The position numbers and the translations under genes were made by a program. A DNA stretch of 64,000 bases from Dryocosmus kuriphilus (taxonomy: Eukaryota; Arthropoda; Insecta; Hymenoptera; Cynipidae), in assembly GCA_038277395.1 (NCBI GenBank), contig CM076194.1, positions 126,039,080 to 126,103,079 on the forward strand. Direction: 5' to 3'. The notes beneath the pieces were generated by a model, which searched no databases, was not told the origin of the DNA, and worked only from the letters and a program-made list of their open reading frames with translations. Positions 40,501 through 55,800 of this stretch are shown in pieces (position 1 is the first letter of the stretch; each line of letters begins with the position of its first letter).

Positions 40501-41259
40501 TCGGTGTCTGTCAGTCGTTGTTGTCGTCGTTGTCGTCGTTGTCGTTGCCGTCGTAGCCTGTGGACACGATAACTTTCGAAGGACTACTCGGATTGGATTG
40601 CGCTTTGGCACACTACATTAAAGTGTAAAAGGTAAGGACGAGTTTGTTAACCAGCCACTTTTGACCAGCGGATATAGTTTTATCCATCAAAAACGGCTTT
40701 CATAAAATCAAAAAATCCATTTTCCGGCTAAACTATGAGAGACACAAAAAAAATATAAGAAATTAAAATTGTTTCCCTCAAAAAAATCTACAAATTTTGC
40801 CTCAACCGTTTTTTGATAAAATGAACGCTTTTTGTTTTAATCAAGAAAACGCTATTAAAATTTAAAAACTCTGGTTTTCCGACAAAATATTCAAGACAAA
40901 GAAAAATAGTAGAGAACAAAGTTGTGGCATTCAAAAAGGTCTACAAAGTTTGTTGGAACTATTTTTTGATAAAATGAACGCTTTTTGTTTTAATCGATAA
41001 AACGTTATTAAAAATCAAGTTTTTCAAATTTCCCGCCAAACTATGCAAGATAAGGAAAAATAATAATAAACATAGTTGTTCGCCTAAAAAAAATTCACCA
41101 ATTTGCTCTCTATCATTTTTTCGATCAGACGCGTAGTTTTTGAGTTATTCGTGAAGCATGTTATGAAATATAAAGAAAACCACTTTTCAGCAACTAATCG
41201 GATTGGATAGTTATTGAAAAATCTGCCCGCTACTCAGGCGCATTCTGATCACGTTTCTC

Positions 41260-43894
41260 GCGCACACCAATCAATGAAATTATATCTAAAACGTAAATTT
41301 CTTCATTTTTTATTACATTCTCATCTCAATGAGAAGGTATTAGTTTCATGTGAAAACTGACTTTCGCTGATTTCATGAAATCTCGTAGTCTCATGACACA
41401 CAGAATCCGAAAAAAAAGGTTTTACGTTGGTGTCTGTCTGTCGTTGTTGTCGTCGTTGTCGTCGTTGTCGTTGTCGTCGTAGCCTGTGGACACGATAACT
41501 TTCGAAGGACTACTCGGATTGGATTGCGCTTTGGCACACTTCTTTAAAGTGTAAAAGGTAAGGACGAGTTCGTTAACCAGCCACTTTTGACCAGCGGATA
41601 TAGTTTTATCCATCACAAACGGCTTTCATAAAATCAAAAAATCCATTTTCCGGCTAAACTATGCGAGACACAAAAAAAATATAAGAAATATTAAATTGTT
41701 CACCACAAAAAAATCTACAAATATAGCCTTAACCGTTTTTTGATAAAATGAACGCTTTTTGTTTTAATCGATAAAACGTTATTAAAAATCAAGTTTTTCA
41801 AATTTCCCGCCAAACTATGCAAGATAAGGAAAAATAATAATAAACATAGTTGTTCGCCTCAAAAATTTTACAAATTTGCTCTTTATCACTCAGATTTTTT
41901 TTTTGATCAGACAAGTAGTTTTTGAGTTATTCGTGAAACCTGTTATGAAATATAAAGAAAACCACTTTCCAGGGACTAATCGGATTGGATATTTATTGAA
42001 AAACCTGACCGCTACTCAGGCGCATTCTCATCAAGTCTGTCGCGCTCAGCAATCAATGAAATTATATCTAAAACGTAAATTTCTTCATTTTTTACTACAT
42101 TCTCATCTCAATGAGAAGGTATTAGTTGTATGTGAAAACTGACTTTTGCGGATTTCATGAAATCTCGACGTTTCATGACCCCCTGAATCCGAAAAAAAAG
42201 GTTTTACGTCGGTGTCTGTCAGTCGTTGTTGTCGTCGTTGTCGTCGTTGTCGTTGTCGTCGTAGCCTGTGGACACGATAACTTTCGAAGGACTACTCGGA
42301 TTGGATTGCGCTTTGGCACACTTCTTTAAAGTGTAAAAGGTAAGGACGAGTTCATTAACCAGCCACTTTTGACCAGCGGATATAGTTTTATCCATCAAAA
42401 ACGGCTTTCATAAAATCAAAAAATCCATTTTCCGGCTAAACTATGAGAGACACAAAAAAAAATATAAGAAATTAAAATTGTTTCCCTCAAAAAAATCTAC
42501 AAATCTTGCCTCAACCGTTTTTTGATAAAATGAACGCTTTTTGTTTTAATCAAGAAAACGCAATTAAAATTTAAAAACTCTGGTTTTCCGACAAAATATT
42601 CAAGACAAAGAAAAATAGTATTGAACAAATTTGTGGAATTCAAAAAGGTCTACAAAGTTTGTTGGAACTATTTTTTGATAAAATGCACAATTTTTGTTTT
42701 AATCGATAAAACGTTATTAAAAATCAAGGTTTTCAAATTTCCCGCCAAACTATGCAAGATACGGAAAAATAATAATAAACATAGTTGTTCGCCTCAAAAA
42801 TTTTACAAATTTGCTCTTTATCATTTTTTTGATCAGACAAGTAGTTTTTGAGTTATTCGTGAAACCTGTTATGAAATATAAAGAAAACCACTTTCCAGGG
42901 ACTAATCGGATTGGATATTTATTGAAAAACCTGACCGCTACTCAGGCGCATTCTCATCAAGTTTGTCGCGCTCAGCAATCAATGAAATTATATCTAAAAC
43001 GTAAATTTCTTCATTTTTTACTACATTCTCATCTCAATGAGAAGGTATTAGTTGTATGTGAAAACTGACTTTTGCGGATTTCATGAAATCTCGACGTTTC
43101 ATGACCCCCTGAATCCGAAAAAAAAGGTTTTACGTCGGTGTCTGTCAGTCGTTGTTGTCGTCGTTGTCGTCGTTGTCGTTGTCGTCGTAGTCTGTGGACA
43201 CGATAACTTTCGAAGGACTACTCGGATTGGATTGTGCTTTAGCACACTTCGTTAAAGTGTAAAAAGTAAGGAGGAGTTCGTTAACAAGCCACTTTTGACC
43301 AGCGGATATGGTTTTATCCATCAAAAACGGTTTTCACAAAATCAAAAAATCCATTTTCCGGCTAAACTATGAGCGACACAAAAAAAATATTAGAAATTAA
43401 AATTGTTTGCCTCAAAAAAAATCTACAAATTTTGCCTAAACCGTTTTTTGATAAAATGAACGCTTATTGTTTTAATCAAGAAAACGCTATTAAAATTTAA
43501 AAACTCTGGTTTCCCGCCAAAATTTTTCAAGGTAAAGAAAAGTAGTGCAGAACAAAGTTGTTAAATTTAGAAAGATCTGCAAATTTTGTTGAAACCATTT
43601 TTTGATAAAATGCACTGTTTTTGTTTTAATCCATAAAACGTTATTAAAAATCAAGGTTTTCAAATTTCCCGCCAGACTATGCAAGTTAGGGAAAAATAAT
43701 AACAAACAAAGTTGTTCACCTCAAAAAGTTCACAAATTTGCTCTCTATGATTTTTTTGATCAGACACGTAGTTTTTGAGTTATTCGTGAAACATGTTATG
43801 AAATATAATGAAAACCACTTTTCAGGGACTAACCGGATTGGATAGTTATTGAAAAACCTGCCCGCTACTCAGGCGCATTCTCATCACGTTTGTC
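41260..43894 (+). repeat. Local repeat block, copy 1 (short unit plus two 926-bp units)
   Basis: A short unit (41260) is followed by near-identical units at 42042 and 42968. The same order reappears at 45593, 46366 and 47294 with offsets of 4324-4333 bp. Shared rare marks are AACCTGACCGC, CATCAAG(T/C)(T/C)TGTCGC, ACTTTCCAGGGAC and GGATATTTATTG. The unit at 42042 carries a small AGATTTTTTTT insertion near 41891-41900 at its left edge that the other copy lacks. Confidence 0.82.
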
Positions 43895-45592
43895 GCGCTC
43901 ACCAATCAATGAAATTATATCTAAAACGTAAATTTCTTCATTTTTTCTTACATTCTCATCTCAATGAGAAGGTATTAGTTCTATGAGAAAACTGACTTTC
44001 GGGGATTTCATGAAATTTCGACGTTTCATGACCCCCTGAATCCGAAAAAAAAGTTTTACGTTGGTGTCTGTCCGTCGTTGTTGTCGTCGTTGTCGTCGTT
44101 GTCGTCGTTGTCGTAGTCTGTGGACACGATAACTTTCGAAGCACTACTCGGATTGGATTGTGCTTTGGCACACTTCGTGAAAGTATAAAAAGTAAGGACT
44201 AGTTCTTTAACCAGCCACTTTTGACCAGCGGATATGGTTTTATCCATCAAAAACGGTTTTCACAAAATCAAAAAATCCATTTTCCGGCTAAACTATGAGC
44301 GACACAAAAAAATGTCCGGAATTAAAATTGTTCACCTCAAAAAAATCTACAAATTTTGCCTATCCCGTTTTTTGAGAAAATGAGCGGTTTTTGTTTTAAT
44401 CAAGAAAACGCTATTAAAATTTAAAAACTCTGGTTTCCCGCCAAAATATTCAAGGTAAAGAAAAATAGTGAAGAACAAAGTTGTTAAATTTAAAAAGATC
44501 TGCAAATTTTGTTCAAACCATTTTTTGATAAAATGCACTGTTTTTGTTTTAATCCATAAAACGTTATTAAAAATCAAGGTTTTCAAATTTCCTGCCAAAC
44601 TATGCAAGATACGGAAAAATCATAATAAACATAGTTGTTCGCCTCAAAAAAATTCATAAATTTGCTCACCATCATTTTTTTGATCAGAAGCGTAGTTTTT
44701 GAGTTATTCGTGAAATATGTTATGAAATATAAAGAAAACCACTTTTCAGCGACTAATCGGATTGGATAGTTATTGAAAAATCTGCCCGCTACTCAGGCAC
44801 ATCGTCACCACGTTTCTCGCGCTCACCAATCAATGAAATTATATCTAAAACGTAAATTTCTTCATTTTTTATTACATTCTCATCGCAATGAGAAGGTATT
44901 AGTTTTATTTGAAAACTGACTTTCGCGGATTTCATGAAATCTCAACGTTTCATGACCCCCTGAATCCGAAAAAAAAGGTTTTAAGTTGGTGTCTGTCAGT
45001 CGTTGTTGTCGTCGTTGTCGTCGTTGTCGTTGTCGTCGTAGCCTGTGGACACGATAACTTTCGAAGGACTACTCGGATTGGATTGCGCTTTGGCACACTT
45101 CTTTAAGGTGTAGAAGGTAATTACGAATTCGTTAACCAGCCACTTTTGCCCAGCGGATATAGTTTTATGCATCAGAAACGGCTTTCACAAAATCAAAAAA
45201 TCCATTTTCCGGCTAAACTATGCGAGACACAAAAAAAATATAAGAAATATTAAATTGTTCACCACAAAAAAATCTACAAATATAGCCTTAACCGTTTTTT
45301 GATAAAATGAACGCTTTTTGTTTTAATCGATAAAACGTTATTAAAAATCAAGTTTTTCAAATTTCCCGCCAAACTATGCAAGATAAGGAAAAATAATAAT
45401 AAACATAGTTGTTCGCCTAAAAAAAATTCACCAATTTGCTCTCTATCATTTTTTCGATCAGACGCGTAGTTTTTGAGTTATTCGTGAAGCATGTTATGAA
45501 ATATAAAGAAAACCACTTTTCAGCAACTAATCGGATTGGATAGTTATTGAAAAATCTGCCCGCTACTCAGGCGCATTCTGATCACGTTTCTC

Positions 45593-48218
45593 GCGCTCAC
45601 CAATCAATGAAATTATATCTAAAACGTAAATTTCTTCATTTTTTATTACATTCTCATCTCAATGAGAAGGTATTAGTTTCATGTGAAAACTGACTTTCGC
45701 TGATTTCATGAAATCTCGTAGTCTCATGACACACAGAATCCGAAAAAAAAGGTTTTACGTTGGTGTCTGTCTGTCGTTGTTGTCGTCGTTGTCGTCGTTG
45801 TCGTTGTCGTCGTAGCCTGTGGACACGATAACTTTCGAAGGACTACTCGGATTGGATTGCGCTTTGGCACACTTCTTTAAAATGTAAAAGGTAAGGACGA
45901 GTTCGTTAACCAGCCACTTTTGACCAGCGGATATAGTTTTATCCATCACAAACGGCTTTCATAAAATCAAAAAATCCATTTTCCGGCTAAACTATGCGAG
46001 ACACAAAAAAAATATAAGAAATATTAAATTGTTCACCACAAAAAAATCTACAAATATAGCCTTAACCGTTTTTTGATAAAATGAACGCTTTTTGTTTTAA
46101 TCGATAAAACGTTATTAAAAATCAAGTTTTTCAAATTTCCCGCCAAACTATGCAAGATAAGGAAAAATAATAATAAACATAGTTGTTCGCCTCAAAAATT
46201 TTACAAATTTGCTCTTTATCATTTTTTTGATCAGACAAGTAGTTTTTGAGTTATTCGTGAAACCTGTTATGAAATATAAAGAAAACCACTTTCCAGGGAC
46301 TAATCGGATTGGATATTTATTGAAAAACCTGACCGCTACTCAGGCGCATTCTCATCAAGTTTGTCGCGCTCAACAATCAATGAAATTATATCTAAAACGT
46401 AAATTTCTTCATTTTTTACTACATTCTCATCTCAATGAGAAGGTATTAGTTGTATGTGAAAACTGACTTTTGCGGATTTCATGAAATCTCGACGTTTCAT
46501 GACCCCCTGAATCCGAAAAAAAAGGTTTTACGTCGGTGTCTGTCAGTCGTTGTTGTCGTCGTTGTCGTCGTTGTCGTTGTCGTCGTAGCCTGTGGACACG
46601 ATAACTTTCGAAGGACTACTCGGATTGGATTGCGGTTTGGCACACTTCTTTAAAGTGTAAAAGGTAAGGACGAGTTCATTAACCAGCCACTTTTGACCAG
46701 CGGATATAGTTTTATCCATCAAAAACGGCTTTCATAAAATCAAAAAATCCATTTTCCGGCTAAACTATGAGAGACACAAAAAAAATATAAGAAATTAAAA
46801 TTGTTTCCCTCAAAAAAATCTACAAATCTTGCCTCAACCGTTTTTTGATAAAATGAACGCTTTTTGTTTTAATCAAGAAAACGCAATTAAAATTTAAAAA
46901 CTCTGGTTTTCCGACAAAATATTCAAGACAAAGAAAAATAGTAGGGAACAAATTTGTGGAATTCAAAAAGGTCTACAAAGTTTGTTGGAACTATTTTTTT
47001 GATAAAATGCACAATTTTTGTTTTAATCGATAAAACGTTATTAAAAATCAAGGTTTTCAAATTTCCCGCCAAACTATGCAAGATACGGAAAAAAATAATA
47101 ATAAACATAGTTGTTCGCCTCAAAAATTTTACAAATTTGCTCTTTATCATTTTTTTGATCAGACAAGTAGTTTTTGAGTTATTCGTGAAACCTGTTATGA
47201 AATATAAAGAAAACCACTTTCCAGGGACTAATCGGATTGGATATTTATTGAAAAACCTGACCGCTACTCAGGCGCATTCTCATCAAGTTTGTCGCGCTCA
47301 GCAATCAATGAAATTATATCTAAAACGTAAATTTCTTCATTTTTTACTACATTCTCATCTCAATGAGAAGGTATTAGTTGTATGTGAAAACTGACTTTTG
47401 CGGATTTCATGAAATCTCGACGTTTCATGACCCCCTGAATCCGAAAAAAAAGGTTTTACGTCGGTGTCTGTCAGTCGTTGTTGTCGTCGTTGTCGTCGTT
47501 GTCGTTGTCGTCGTAGCCTGTGGACACGATAACTTTCGAAGGACTACTCGGATTGGATTGCGCTTTGGCACACTTCTTTAAAGTGTAAAAGGTAAGGACG
47601 AGTTCATTAACCAGCCACTTTTGACCAGCGGATATAGTTTTATCCATCAAAAACGGCTTTCATAAAATCAAAAAATCCATTTTCCGGCTAAACTATGAGA
47701 GACACAAAAAAAATATAAGAAATTAAAATTGTTTCCCTCAAAAAAATCTACAAATTTTGCCTCAACCGTTTTTTGATAAAATGAACGCTTTTTGTTTTAA
47801 TCAAGAAAACGCTATTAAAATTTAAAAACTCTGGTTTCCCGACAAAATATTCAAGACAAAGAAAAATAGTAGAGAACAAAGTTGTGGAATTCAAAAAGAT
47901 CTACAAAGTTTGTTGGAACTATTTTTTGATAAAATGCACGATTTTTGTTTTAATCGATAAAACGTTATTAAAAATCAAGGTTTTCAAATTTCCCGCCAAA
48001 CTATGCAAGATACGGAAAAATAATAATAAACATAGTTGTTCGCCTCAAAAATTTTACAAATTTGCTCTTTATCATTTTTTTGATCAGACAAGTAGTTTTT
48101 GAGTTATTCGTGAAACATGTTATGAAATATAAAGAAAACCACTTTTCAGGGACTAATCGGATTGGATAGTTATTGAAAAACCTGACCGCTACTCAGGCGC
48201 ATTCTCATCAAGTTTGTC
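45593..48218 (+). repeat. Local repeat block, copy 2
   Basis: This is the counterpart of 41260-43894. It begins with a short unit directly preceded by another short unit (44819), the only place in the window where two short units are adjacent. The units at 46366 and 47294 are almost identical to each other and to those at 42042 and 42968, so this sub-family has expanded recently. The unit at 48219 is close to the unit at 40334. Confidence 0.82.
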
Positions 48219-51164
48219 GCGCTCACCAATCAATGAAATTATATCTAAAACGTAAATTTCTTCATTTTTTTACTACATTCTCATCTCAATGAGAAGGTAT
48301 TAGTTGTATGTGAAAACTGACTTTTGCGGATTTCATGAAATCTCGACGTTTCATGACCCCCTGAATCCGAAAAAAAAGGTTTTACGTCGGTGTCTGTCAG
48401 TCGTTGTTGTCGTCGTTGTCGTCGTTGTCGTTGTCGTCGTAGCCTGTGGACACGATAACTTTCGAAGGACTACTCGGATTGGATTGCGCTTTGGCACACT
48501 ACATTAAAGTGTAAAAGGTAAGGACGAGTTTGTTAACCAGCCACTTTTGACCAGCGGATATAGTTTTATCCATCAAAAACGGCTTTCATAAAATCAAAAA
48601 ATCCATTTTCCGGCTAAACTATGAGAGACACAAAAAAAATATAAGAAATTAAAATTGTTTCCCTGAAAAAAATCTACAAATTTTGCCTCAACCGTTTTTT
48701 GATAAAATGAACGCTTTTTGTTTTAATCAAGAAAACGCTATTAAAATTTAAAAACTCTGGTTTCCCGACAAAATATTCAAGACAAAGAAAAATAGTAGAG
48801 AACAAAGTTGTGGCATTCAAAAAGATCTACAAAGTTTGCTGGAACTATTTTTTGATAAAATGCACGATTTTTGTTTTAATCGATAAAACGTTATTAAAAA
48901 TCAAGGTTTTCAAATTTCCCGCCAAACTATGCAAGATACGGAAAAATAATAATAAACATAGTTGTTCGCCTCAAAAAAATTCACAAATTGGCTCTCCAAC
49001 AGTTTTTTTCGATCAGACGCGTAGTTCTTGAGTTATTCGTGAAACATGTTATGAAATATAAAGAAAACCACTTTTCAGCAACTAATCGGATTGGATAGTT
49101 ATTGAAAAATCTGCCCGCTACTCAGGCGCATTCTGATCACGTTTCTCGCGCTCACCAATCAATGAAATTATATCTAAAACGTAAATATCTTCATTTTTTA
49201 TTACATTCTCATCTCAATGAGAAGGTATTAGTTTTATGTGAAAACTGACTTTCGCGGATTTCATGAAATCTCGAAGTCTCATGACCCCCTGAATCCGAAA
49301 AAAAAGGTTTTACGTTGGTGTCTGTCTGTCGTTGTTGTCGTCATTGTCGTTGTCGTAGTCTGCGGACACGATATCTTTGGAAGGACTACTCGGATTGGAT
49401 TGCGCTTTGCCACACTTCTTTAAAGTGTAAAAGGTAAGGACGGGTTCGTTAACCAGCCACTTTTGACCAGCGAATATGGTTTTATCCATGAAAAACTGTT
49501 TTCACAAAACCAAAAAATCCATTTTCCGGCTAAACTATGAGAGACAAAAAAAAAATGTAAGAAATTAAAATTGTTATCTCAAAAAAATCTACAAATTTTG
49601 CCTTAACCGTTTTTTGATAAAATGAACGCTTTTTGTTTTAATCAAGAAAACGCTATTAAAATTTAAAAACTCTGGTTTCCCGCCAAAATGATCAAGACAA
49701 AGAAAAATAGTAGAGAACAAAGTTGTGGAATTCAAAAAGGTCTACAAATTTTGTTGAAACTATTTTTTGATGAAATACACTGTTTTTGTTTTAATCCATA
49801 AAACGTTATTAAAAATCAAGGTTTTCAAATTTCCCGCCAAACTATGCAAGATAGGGAAAAATAATAATAAGCAAAGTTGTTCGCCTCAAAAATTTTACAA
49901 ATTTGCTCTTTATCATTTTTTTGATCAGACAAGTAGTTTTTGAGTTATTCGTGAAACACGTTATGAAATATAAAGAAAACCACTTTTCAGGGACTAATCG
50001 GATTGGATAGTTATTGAAAAATCTGCCCGCTACTCTGGCGCATTCTCATCATGTTTGTCGCGCTCACCAATCAATGAAATTATATCTAAAACGTAAATTT
50101 CTTCATTTTTTACTACATTCTCATCTCAATGAGAAGGTATTAGTTGTATGTGAAAACTGACTTTCGTGGGTTTCATGAAATCTCGAAGTCTCATGACCTC
50201 CTGAATCCGAAAAAAAAGGTTTTACGTTGGTGTCTGTCTGTCGTTGTTGTCGTCATTGTCGTCGTTGTCGTAGCCTGTGGACACGATAACTTTCGAAGGA
50301 CTACTCGGATTGGATTGTGCTTTAGGACACTTCGTTAAAGTGTAAAAAGTAAGGAGGAGTTCGTTAACAAGCCACTTTTGACCAGCGGATATGGTTTTAT
50401 CCATCAAAAACGGTTTTCACAAAATCAAAAAATCCATTTTCCGGCTAAACTATGAGCGACACAAAAAAAATATGAGAAATTAAAATTGTTTGCCTCAAAA
50501 AAATCTACAAATTTTGCTTTTAACCGTTTTTTGATAAAATGAACGCTTATTGTTTTAATCAAGAAAACGCTATTAAAATTTAAAAACTCTGGTTTCCCGC
50601 CAAAATATTCAAGAAAAAGAAAAATAGTGGGAAACAAAGTTGTTACATTTAAAAAGGTCTACAAATTTTGCTGAAACCGTTTTTTTGATAAAATGCACGG
50701 TTTTTGTTTGAATCGATAAAACGTTATTAAAAATCAAGGTTTTCAAATTTCCTGCCAAACTGTGCAAGATGCGGAAAAATAATAATAAACATAGTTGTTC
50801 GCCTCAAAAAAATTCATAAATTTGCTCACTATCATTTTTTTGATCAGACGCGTAGTTTTTGAGTTATTCGTGAAATATATTATGAAATATAAAGAAAACC
50901 ACTTTTCAGCGACTAATCGGATTGGATAGTTATTGAAAAATCTGCCCGCTATTAAGGCGCATTCTCATCACGTTTCTCGCGCTCACCAATCAACGAAATT
51001 ATATCTAAAACGTAAATTTCTTCATTTTTCATTACATTCTCATCTCAATGAGAAGGTATTAGTTTTATGTGAAAACTGACTTTCGCGGATTTCATGAAAT
51101 CTCGACGTTTCATGACCCCCTGAATCCGAAAGAAAAGGTTTTACGTTGGTGTCTGTCTGTCGAT

Positions 51165-51220
51165 GTTGTCGTCGTTGTCGTCGTTGTCGTTGTCGTCGTT
51201 GTCGTTGTCGTCGTTGTCGC
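51165..51220 (+). repeat. Expanded GTC minisatellite in the unit at 50979
   Basis: This long allele belongs to the sub-family with TGTCGATG before the tract and CGCAGCCTG after it. It differs from the homologous tract one eight-unit repeat further on (58568-58633) in the number and order of the 15-bp steps, although the surrounding satellite is nearly identical. The minisatellite therefore changes faster than the rest of the unit. Confidence 0.85.
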
Positions 51221-52842
51221 AGCCTGTGGACACGATAACTTTCGAAGGACTACTGGGTTTGGATTGCGCTTTGGCACACTTCTTTAAAGTGTAAAAAGTA
51301 AGGACGAGTTCGTTAACCAGCCACTTTTGACCAGCGGTTATGGTTTTATCCATCAAAAACGGTTTTCACAAAATCAAAAAATACATTTTCCGGCTAAACT
51401 ATGAGAGACACAAAAAAATGTAAGGAATTAAAATTGTTCACCACAAAAACTTCTACAAATTTTTTTTAAACCGTTTTTTGACAAAAAGAACGGTTTTTTG
51501 TATTAATCAAGAAAACGCTATTAAAATTTAAAAACTCTGGTTTCCCGCCAAATTATTCAAGACACAAAAAATTCGTAAAGGACAAAGTTATTCAATTCAA
51601 AAAGATCTAAAAATTTCGTCTTAATCATTTTTTGATACAATGCACCGTTTTTGTTTTAATCGATAAAACGTTATTAAAAATCAAGGTTTTCAAATTTCCT
51701 GCCAAACTGTGCAAGATGCGGAAAAATAATAATAAATATAGTTGTTCGCCTCAAAAAAATTTATAAATTTGCTCACTATCATTTTTTTGATCAGACCCGT
51801 AGTTTTTGAGTAATTCGTGAAATATGTTATGAAATATAAAGAAAACCACTTTTCAGCGACTAATCGGATTGGGTAGTTATTGAAAAATCTGCCAGCTACT
51901 CAGGCGCATTCTCATCACGTTTCTCGCGCTCACCAATCAATGAAATTATATCTAAAACGTAAATTTCTTCATTTTTTATTACATTCTCATCGCAATGAGA
52001 AGGTATTAGTTTTATGTGAAAACTGACTTTCGCGGATTTCATGAAATCTCGACGTTTCATGACCCCCTGAATCCGAAAAAAAAGGTTTTACGTTGGTGTC
52101 TGTCTGTCGTTGTTGTCGTCATTGTCGTCGTTGTCGCAGCCTGTGGACACGATAACTTTCGAAGGACTACTCGGATTGGATTGTGCTTTAGCACACTTCG
52201 TTAAAGTGTAAAAAGTAAGGAGGAGTTCGTTAACAAGCCACTTTTGACCAGCGGATATGGTTTTATCCATCAAAAACGGTTTTCACAAAATCAAAAAATC
52301 CATTTTCCGGCTAAACTATGAGCGACACAAAAAAAATATTAGAAATTAAAATTGTTTGCCTCAAAAAAATCTACAAATTTTGCCTTAACCGTTTTTTGAT
52401 AAAATGAACGCTTATTGTTTTAATCAAGAAAACGCTATTAAAATTTAAAAACTCTGGTTTCCCGCCAAAATTTTCAAGGTAAAGAAAAGTAGTGGAGAAC
52501 AAAGTTGTTAGATTTAGAAAGATCTGCAAATTTTTGTTGAAACCATTTTTTGATAAAATGCACTGTTTTTGTTTTAATCCATAAAACGTTATTAAAAATC
52601 AAGGTTTTCAAATTTCCCGCCAGACTATGCAAGATAGGGAAAAATAATAAGAAACAAAGTTGTTCACCTCAAAAAGTTCACAAATTTGCTCTCTATGATT
52701 TTTTTGATCAGACACGTAGTTTTTGAGTTATTCGTGAAACATGTTATGAAATATAATGAAAACCACTTTTCAGGGACTAACCGGATTGGATAGTTATTGA
52801 AAAACCTGCCCGCTACTCAGGCGCATTCTCATCACGTTTGTC

Positions 52843-55800
52843 GCGCTCACCAATCAATGAAATTATATCTAAAACGTAAATTTCTTCATTTTTTCTTACA
52901 TTCTCATCTCAATGAGAAGGTATTAGTTCTATGAGAAAACTGACTTTCGGGGATTTCATGAAATTTCGACGTTTCATGACCCCCTGAATCCGAAAAAAAA
53001 AGTTTTACGTTGGTGTCTGTCCGTCGTTGTTGTCGTCGTTGTCGTCGTTGTCGTCGTTGTCGTAGTCTGTGGACACGATAACTTTCGAAGCACTACTCGG
53101 ATTGGATTGTGCTTTGGCACACTTCGTGAAAGTATAAAAAGTAAGGACTAGTTTGTTAACCAGCCACTTTTGACCAGCGGATATGGTTTTATCCATCAAA
53201 AACGGTTTTCACAAAATCAAAAAATCCATTTTCCGGCTAAACTATGAGCGACACAAAAAAATGTCAGGAATTAAAATTGTTCACCTCAAAAAAATCTACA
53301 AATTTTGCCTATCCCGTTTTTTGAGAAAATGAGCGTTTTTTGTTTTAATCAAGAAAACGCTATTAAAATTTAAAAACTCTGGTTTCCCGCCAAAATATTC
53401 AAGGTAAAGAAAAATAGTGGAGAACAAAGTTGTTAAATTTAAAAAGATCTGCAAATTTTGTTCAAACCATTTTTTGATAAAATGCACTGTTTTTGTTTTA
53501 ATCCATAAAACGTTATTAAAAATCAAGGTTTTCAAATTTCCTGCCAAACTATGCAAGATACGGAAAAATAATAATAAACCTAGTTGTTCGCCTCAAAAAA
53601 ATTCATAAATTTGCTCACCATCATTTTTTTGATCAGAAGCGTAGTTTTTGAGTTATTCGTGAAATATGTTATGAAATATAAAGAAAACCACTTTTCAGCG
53701 ACTAATCGGATTGGATAGTTATTGAAAAATCTGCCCGCTACTCAGGCACATCGTCACCACGTTTCTCGCGCTCACCAATCAATGAAATTATATCTAAAAC
53801 GTAAATTTCTTCATTTTTTATTACATTCTCATCGCAATGAGAAGGTATTAGTTTTATTTGAAAACTGACTTTCGCGGATTTCATGAAATCTCGACGTTTC
53901 ATGACCCCCTGAATCCGAAAAAAAAAGGTTTTAAGTTGGTGTCTGTCAGTCGTTGTTGTCGTCGTTGTCGTCGTTGTCGTTGTCGTCGTAGCCTGTGGAC
54001 ACGATAACTTTCGAAGGACTACTCGGATTGGATTGCGCTTTGGCACACTTCTTTAAGGTGTAGAAGGTAATTACGAATTCGTTAACCAGCCACTTTTGCC
54101 CAGCGGATATAGTTTTATGCATCAGAAACGGCTTTCGCAAAATCAAAAAATCCATTTTCCGGCTAAACTATGCGAGACACAAAAAAAATATAAGAAATAT
54201 TAAATTGTTCACCACAAAAAAATCTACAAATATAGCCTTAACCGTTTTTTGATAAAATGAACGCTTTTTGTTTTAATCGATAAAACGTTATTAAAAATCA
54301 AGTTTTTCAAATTTCCCGCCAAACTATGCAAGATAAGGAAAAATAATAATAAACATAGTTGTTCGCCTAAAAAAAATTCACCAATTTGCTCTCTATCATT
54401 TTTTCGATCAGACGCGTAGTTTTTGAGTTATTCGTGAAGCATGTTATGAAATATAAAGAAAACCACTTTTCAGCAACTAATCGGATTGGATAGTTATTGA
54501 AAAATCTGCCCGCTACTCAGGCGCATTCTGATCACGTTTCTCGCGCTCACCAATCAATGAAATTATATCTAAAACGTAAATTTCTTCATTTTTTATTACA
54601 TTCTCATCTCAATGAGAAGGTATTAGTTTCATGTGAAAACTGACTTTCGCTGATTTCATGAAATCTCGTAGTCTCATGACACACTGAATCCGAAAAAAAA
54701 GGTTTTACGTTGGTGTCTGTCTGTCGTTGTTGTCGTCGTTGTCGTCGTTGTCGTAGCTTGTGGACACGATAACTTTCGAAGGACTACTCGGATTGGATTG
54801 TGCTTTAGCACACTGCGTGAAAGTGTAAAAAGTAAGGACGAGTTCGTTAAGCAGCCACTTTTGACCAGCGGATATGGTTTTATCCATCAAAAACGGTTTT
54901 CACAAAATCAAAAAATCCATTTTCCGGCTAAACTATGAGAGACACAAAAAAAATGTAAGAAATTAAAATTGTTTACCTCAAAAAAATCTACAAATTTTGC
55001 CTGAACCGCTTTTGATAAAATGAGCGCTTTTTGTTTTAATCAAGAAAACGCTATTAAAATTTAAAAACTCTGGTTTCCTGCCAAAATATTCAAGATAAAG
55101 GAAAATAGTGGAGAACCAAGTTGTTAAATTTAAAAAGATCTGCAAATTTTGTTCAAACCATTTTTTGATAAAATGCACTGTTTTTGTTTTAATCCATAAA
55201 ACGTTATTAAAAATCAAGGTTTTCAAATTTCCCGCCAAACTATGCAAGATACGGAAAAATAATGATAAACAAAGTTGTTCGCCTCAAAAAGTTTACAAAT
55301 TTGCTTTCTATCATTTTTTTGATCAGACGCGTAGTTTTTGAGTTATTCGTGAAACATGTTATGAAATATAAAGAAAACCACTTTTCAGGGACTAACCGGA
55401 TTGGATAGTTATTGAAAAAGCTGCCCGCTACTCAGGCGCATTCTCATCACGTTTGTCGCGCTCACCAATCAATGAAATTATATCTAAAACGTAAATTTCT
55501 TCATTTTTTATTACATTCTCATCTCAATGAGAAGGTATTAGTTTTATGTGAAAACTGACTTTCACGGATTTCATGAAATCTCGTAGTCTCATGACCCCCT
55601 GAATCCGAAAAAAAAGGTTTTACGTTGGTGTCTGTCTGCCGTTGTTGTCGTCATTGTCGTCGTTGTCGTAGTCTGTGGACACGATATCTTTGGAAGGACC
55701 CTCGGATTGGATTGCGCTTTGCCACACTTCTTTAAAGTGTAAAAGGTAAGGACGGGTTCGTTAAACAGCCACTTTTGACCAGCGGATATGGTTTTATCCA

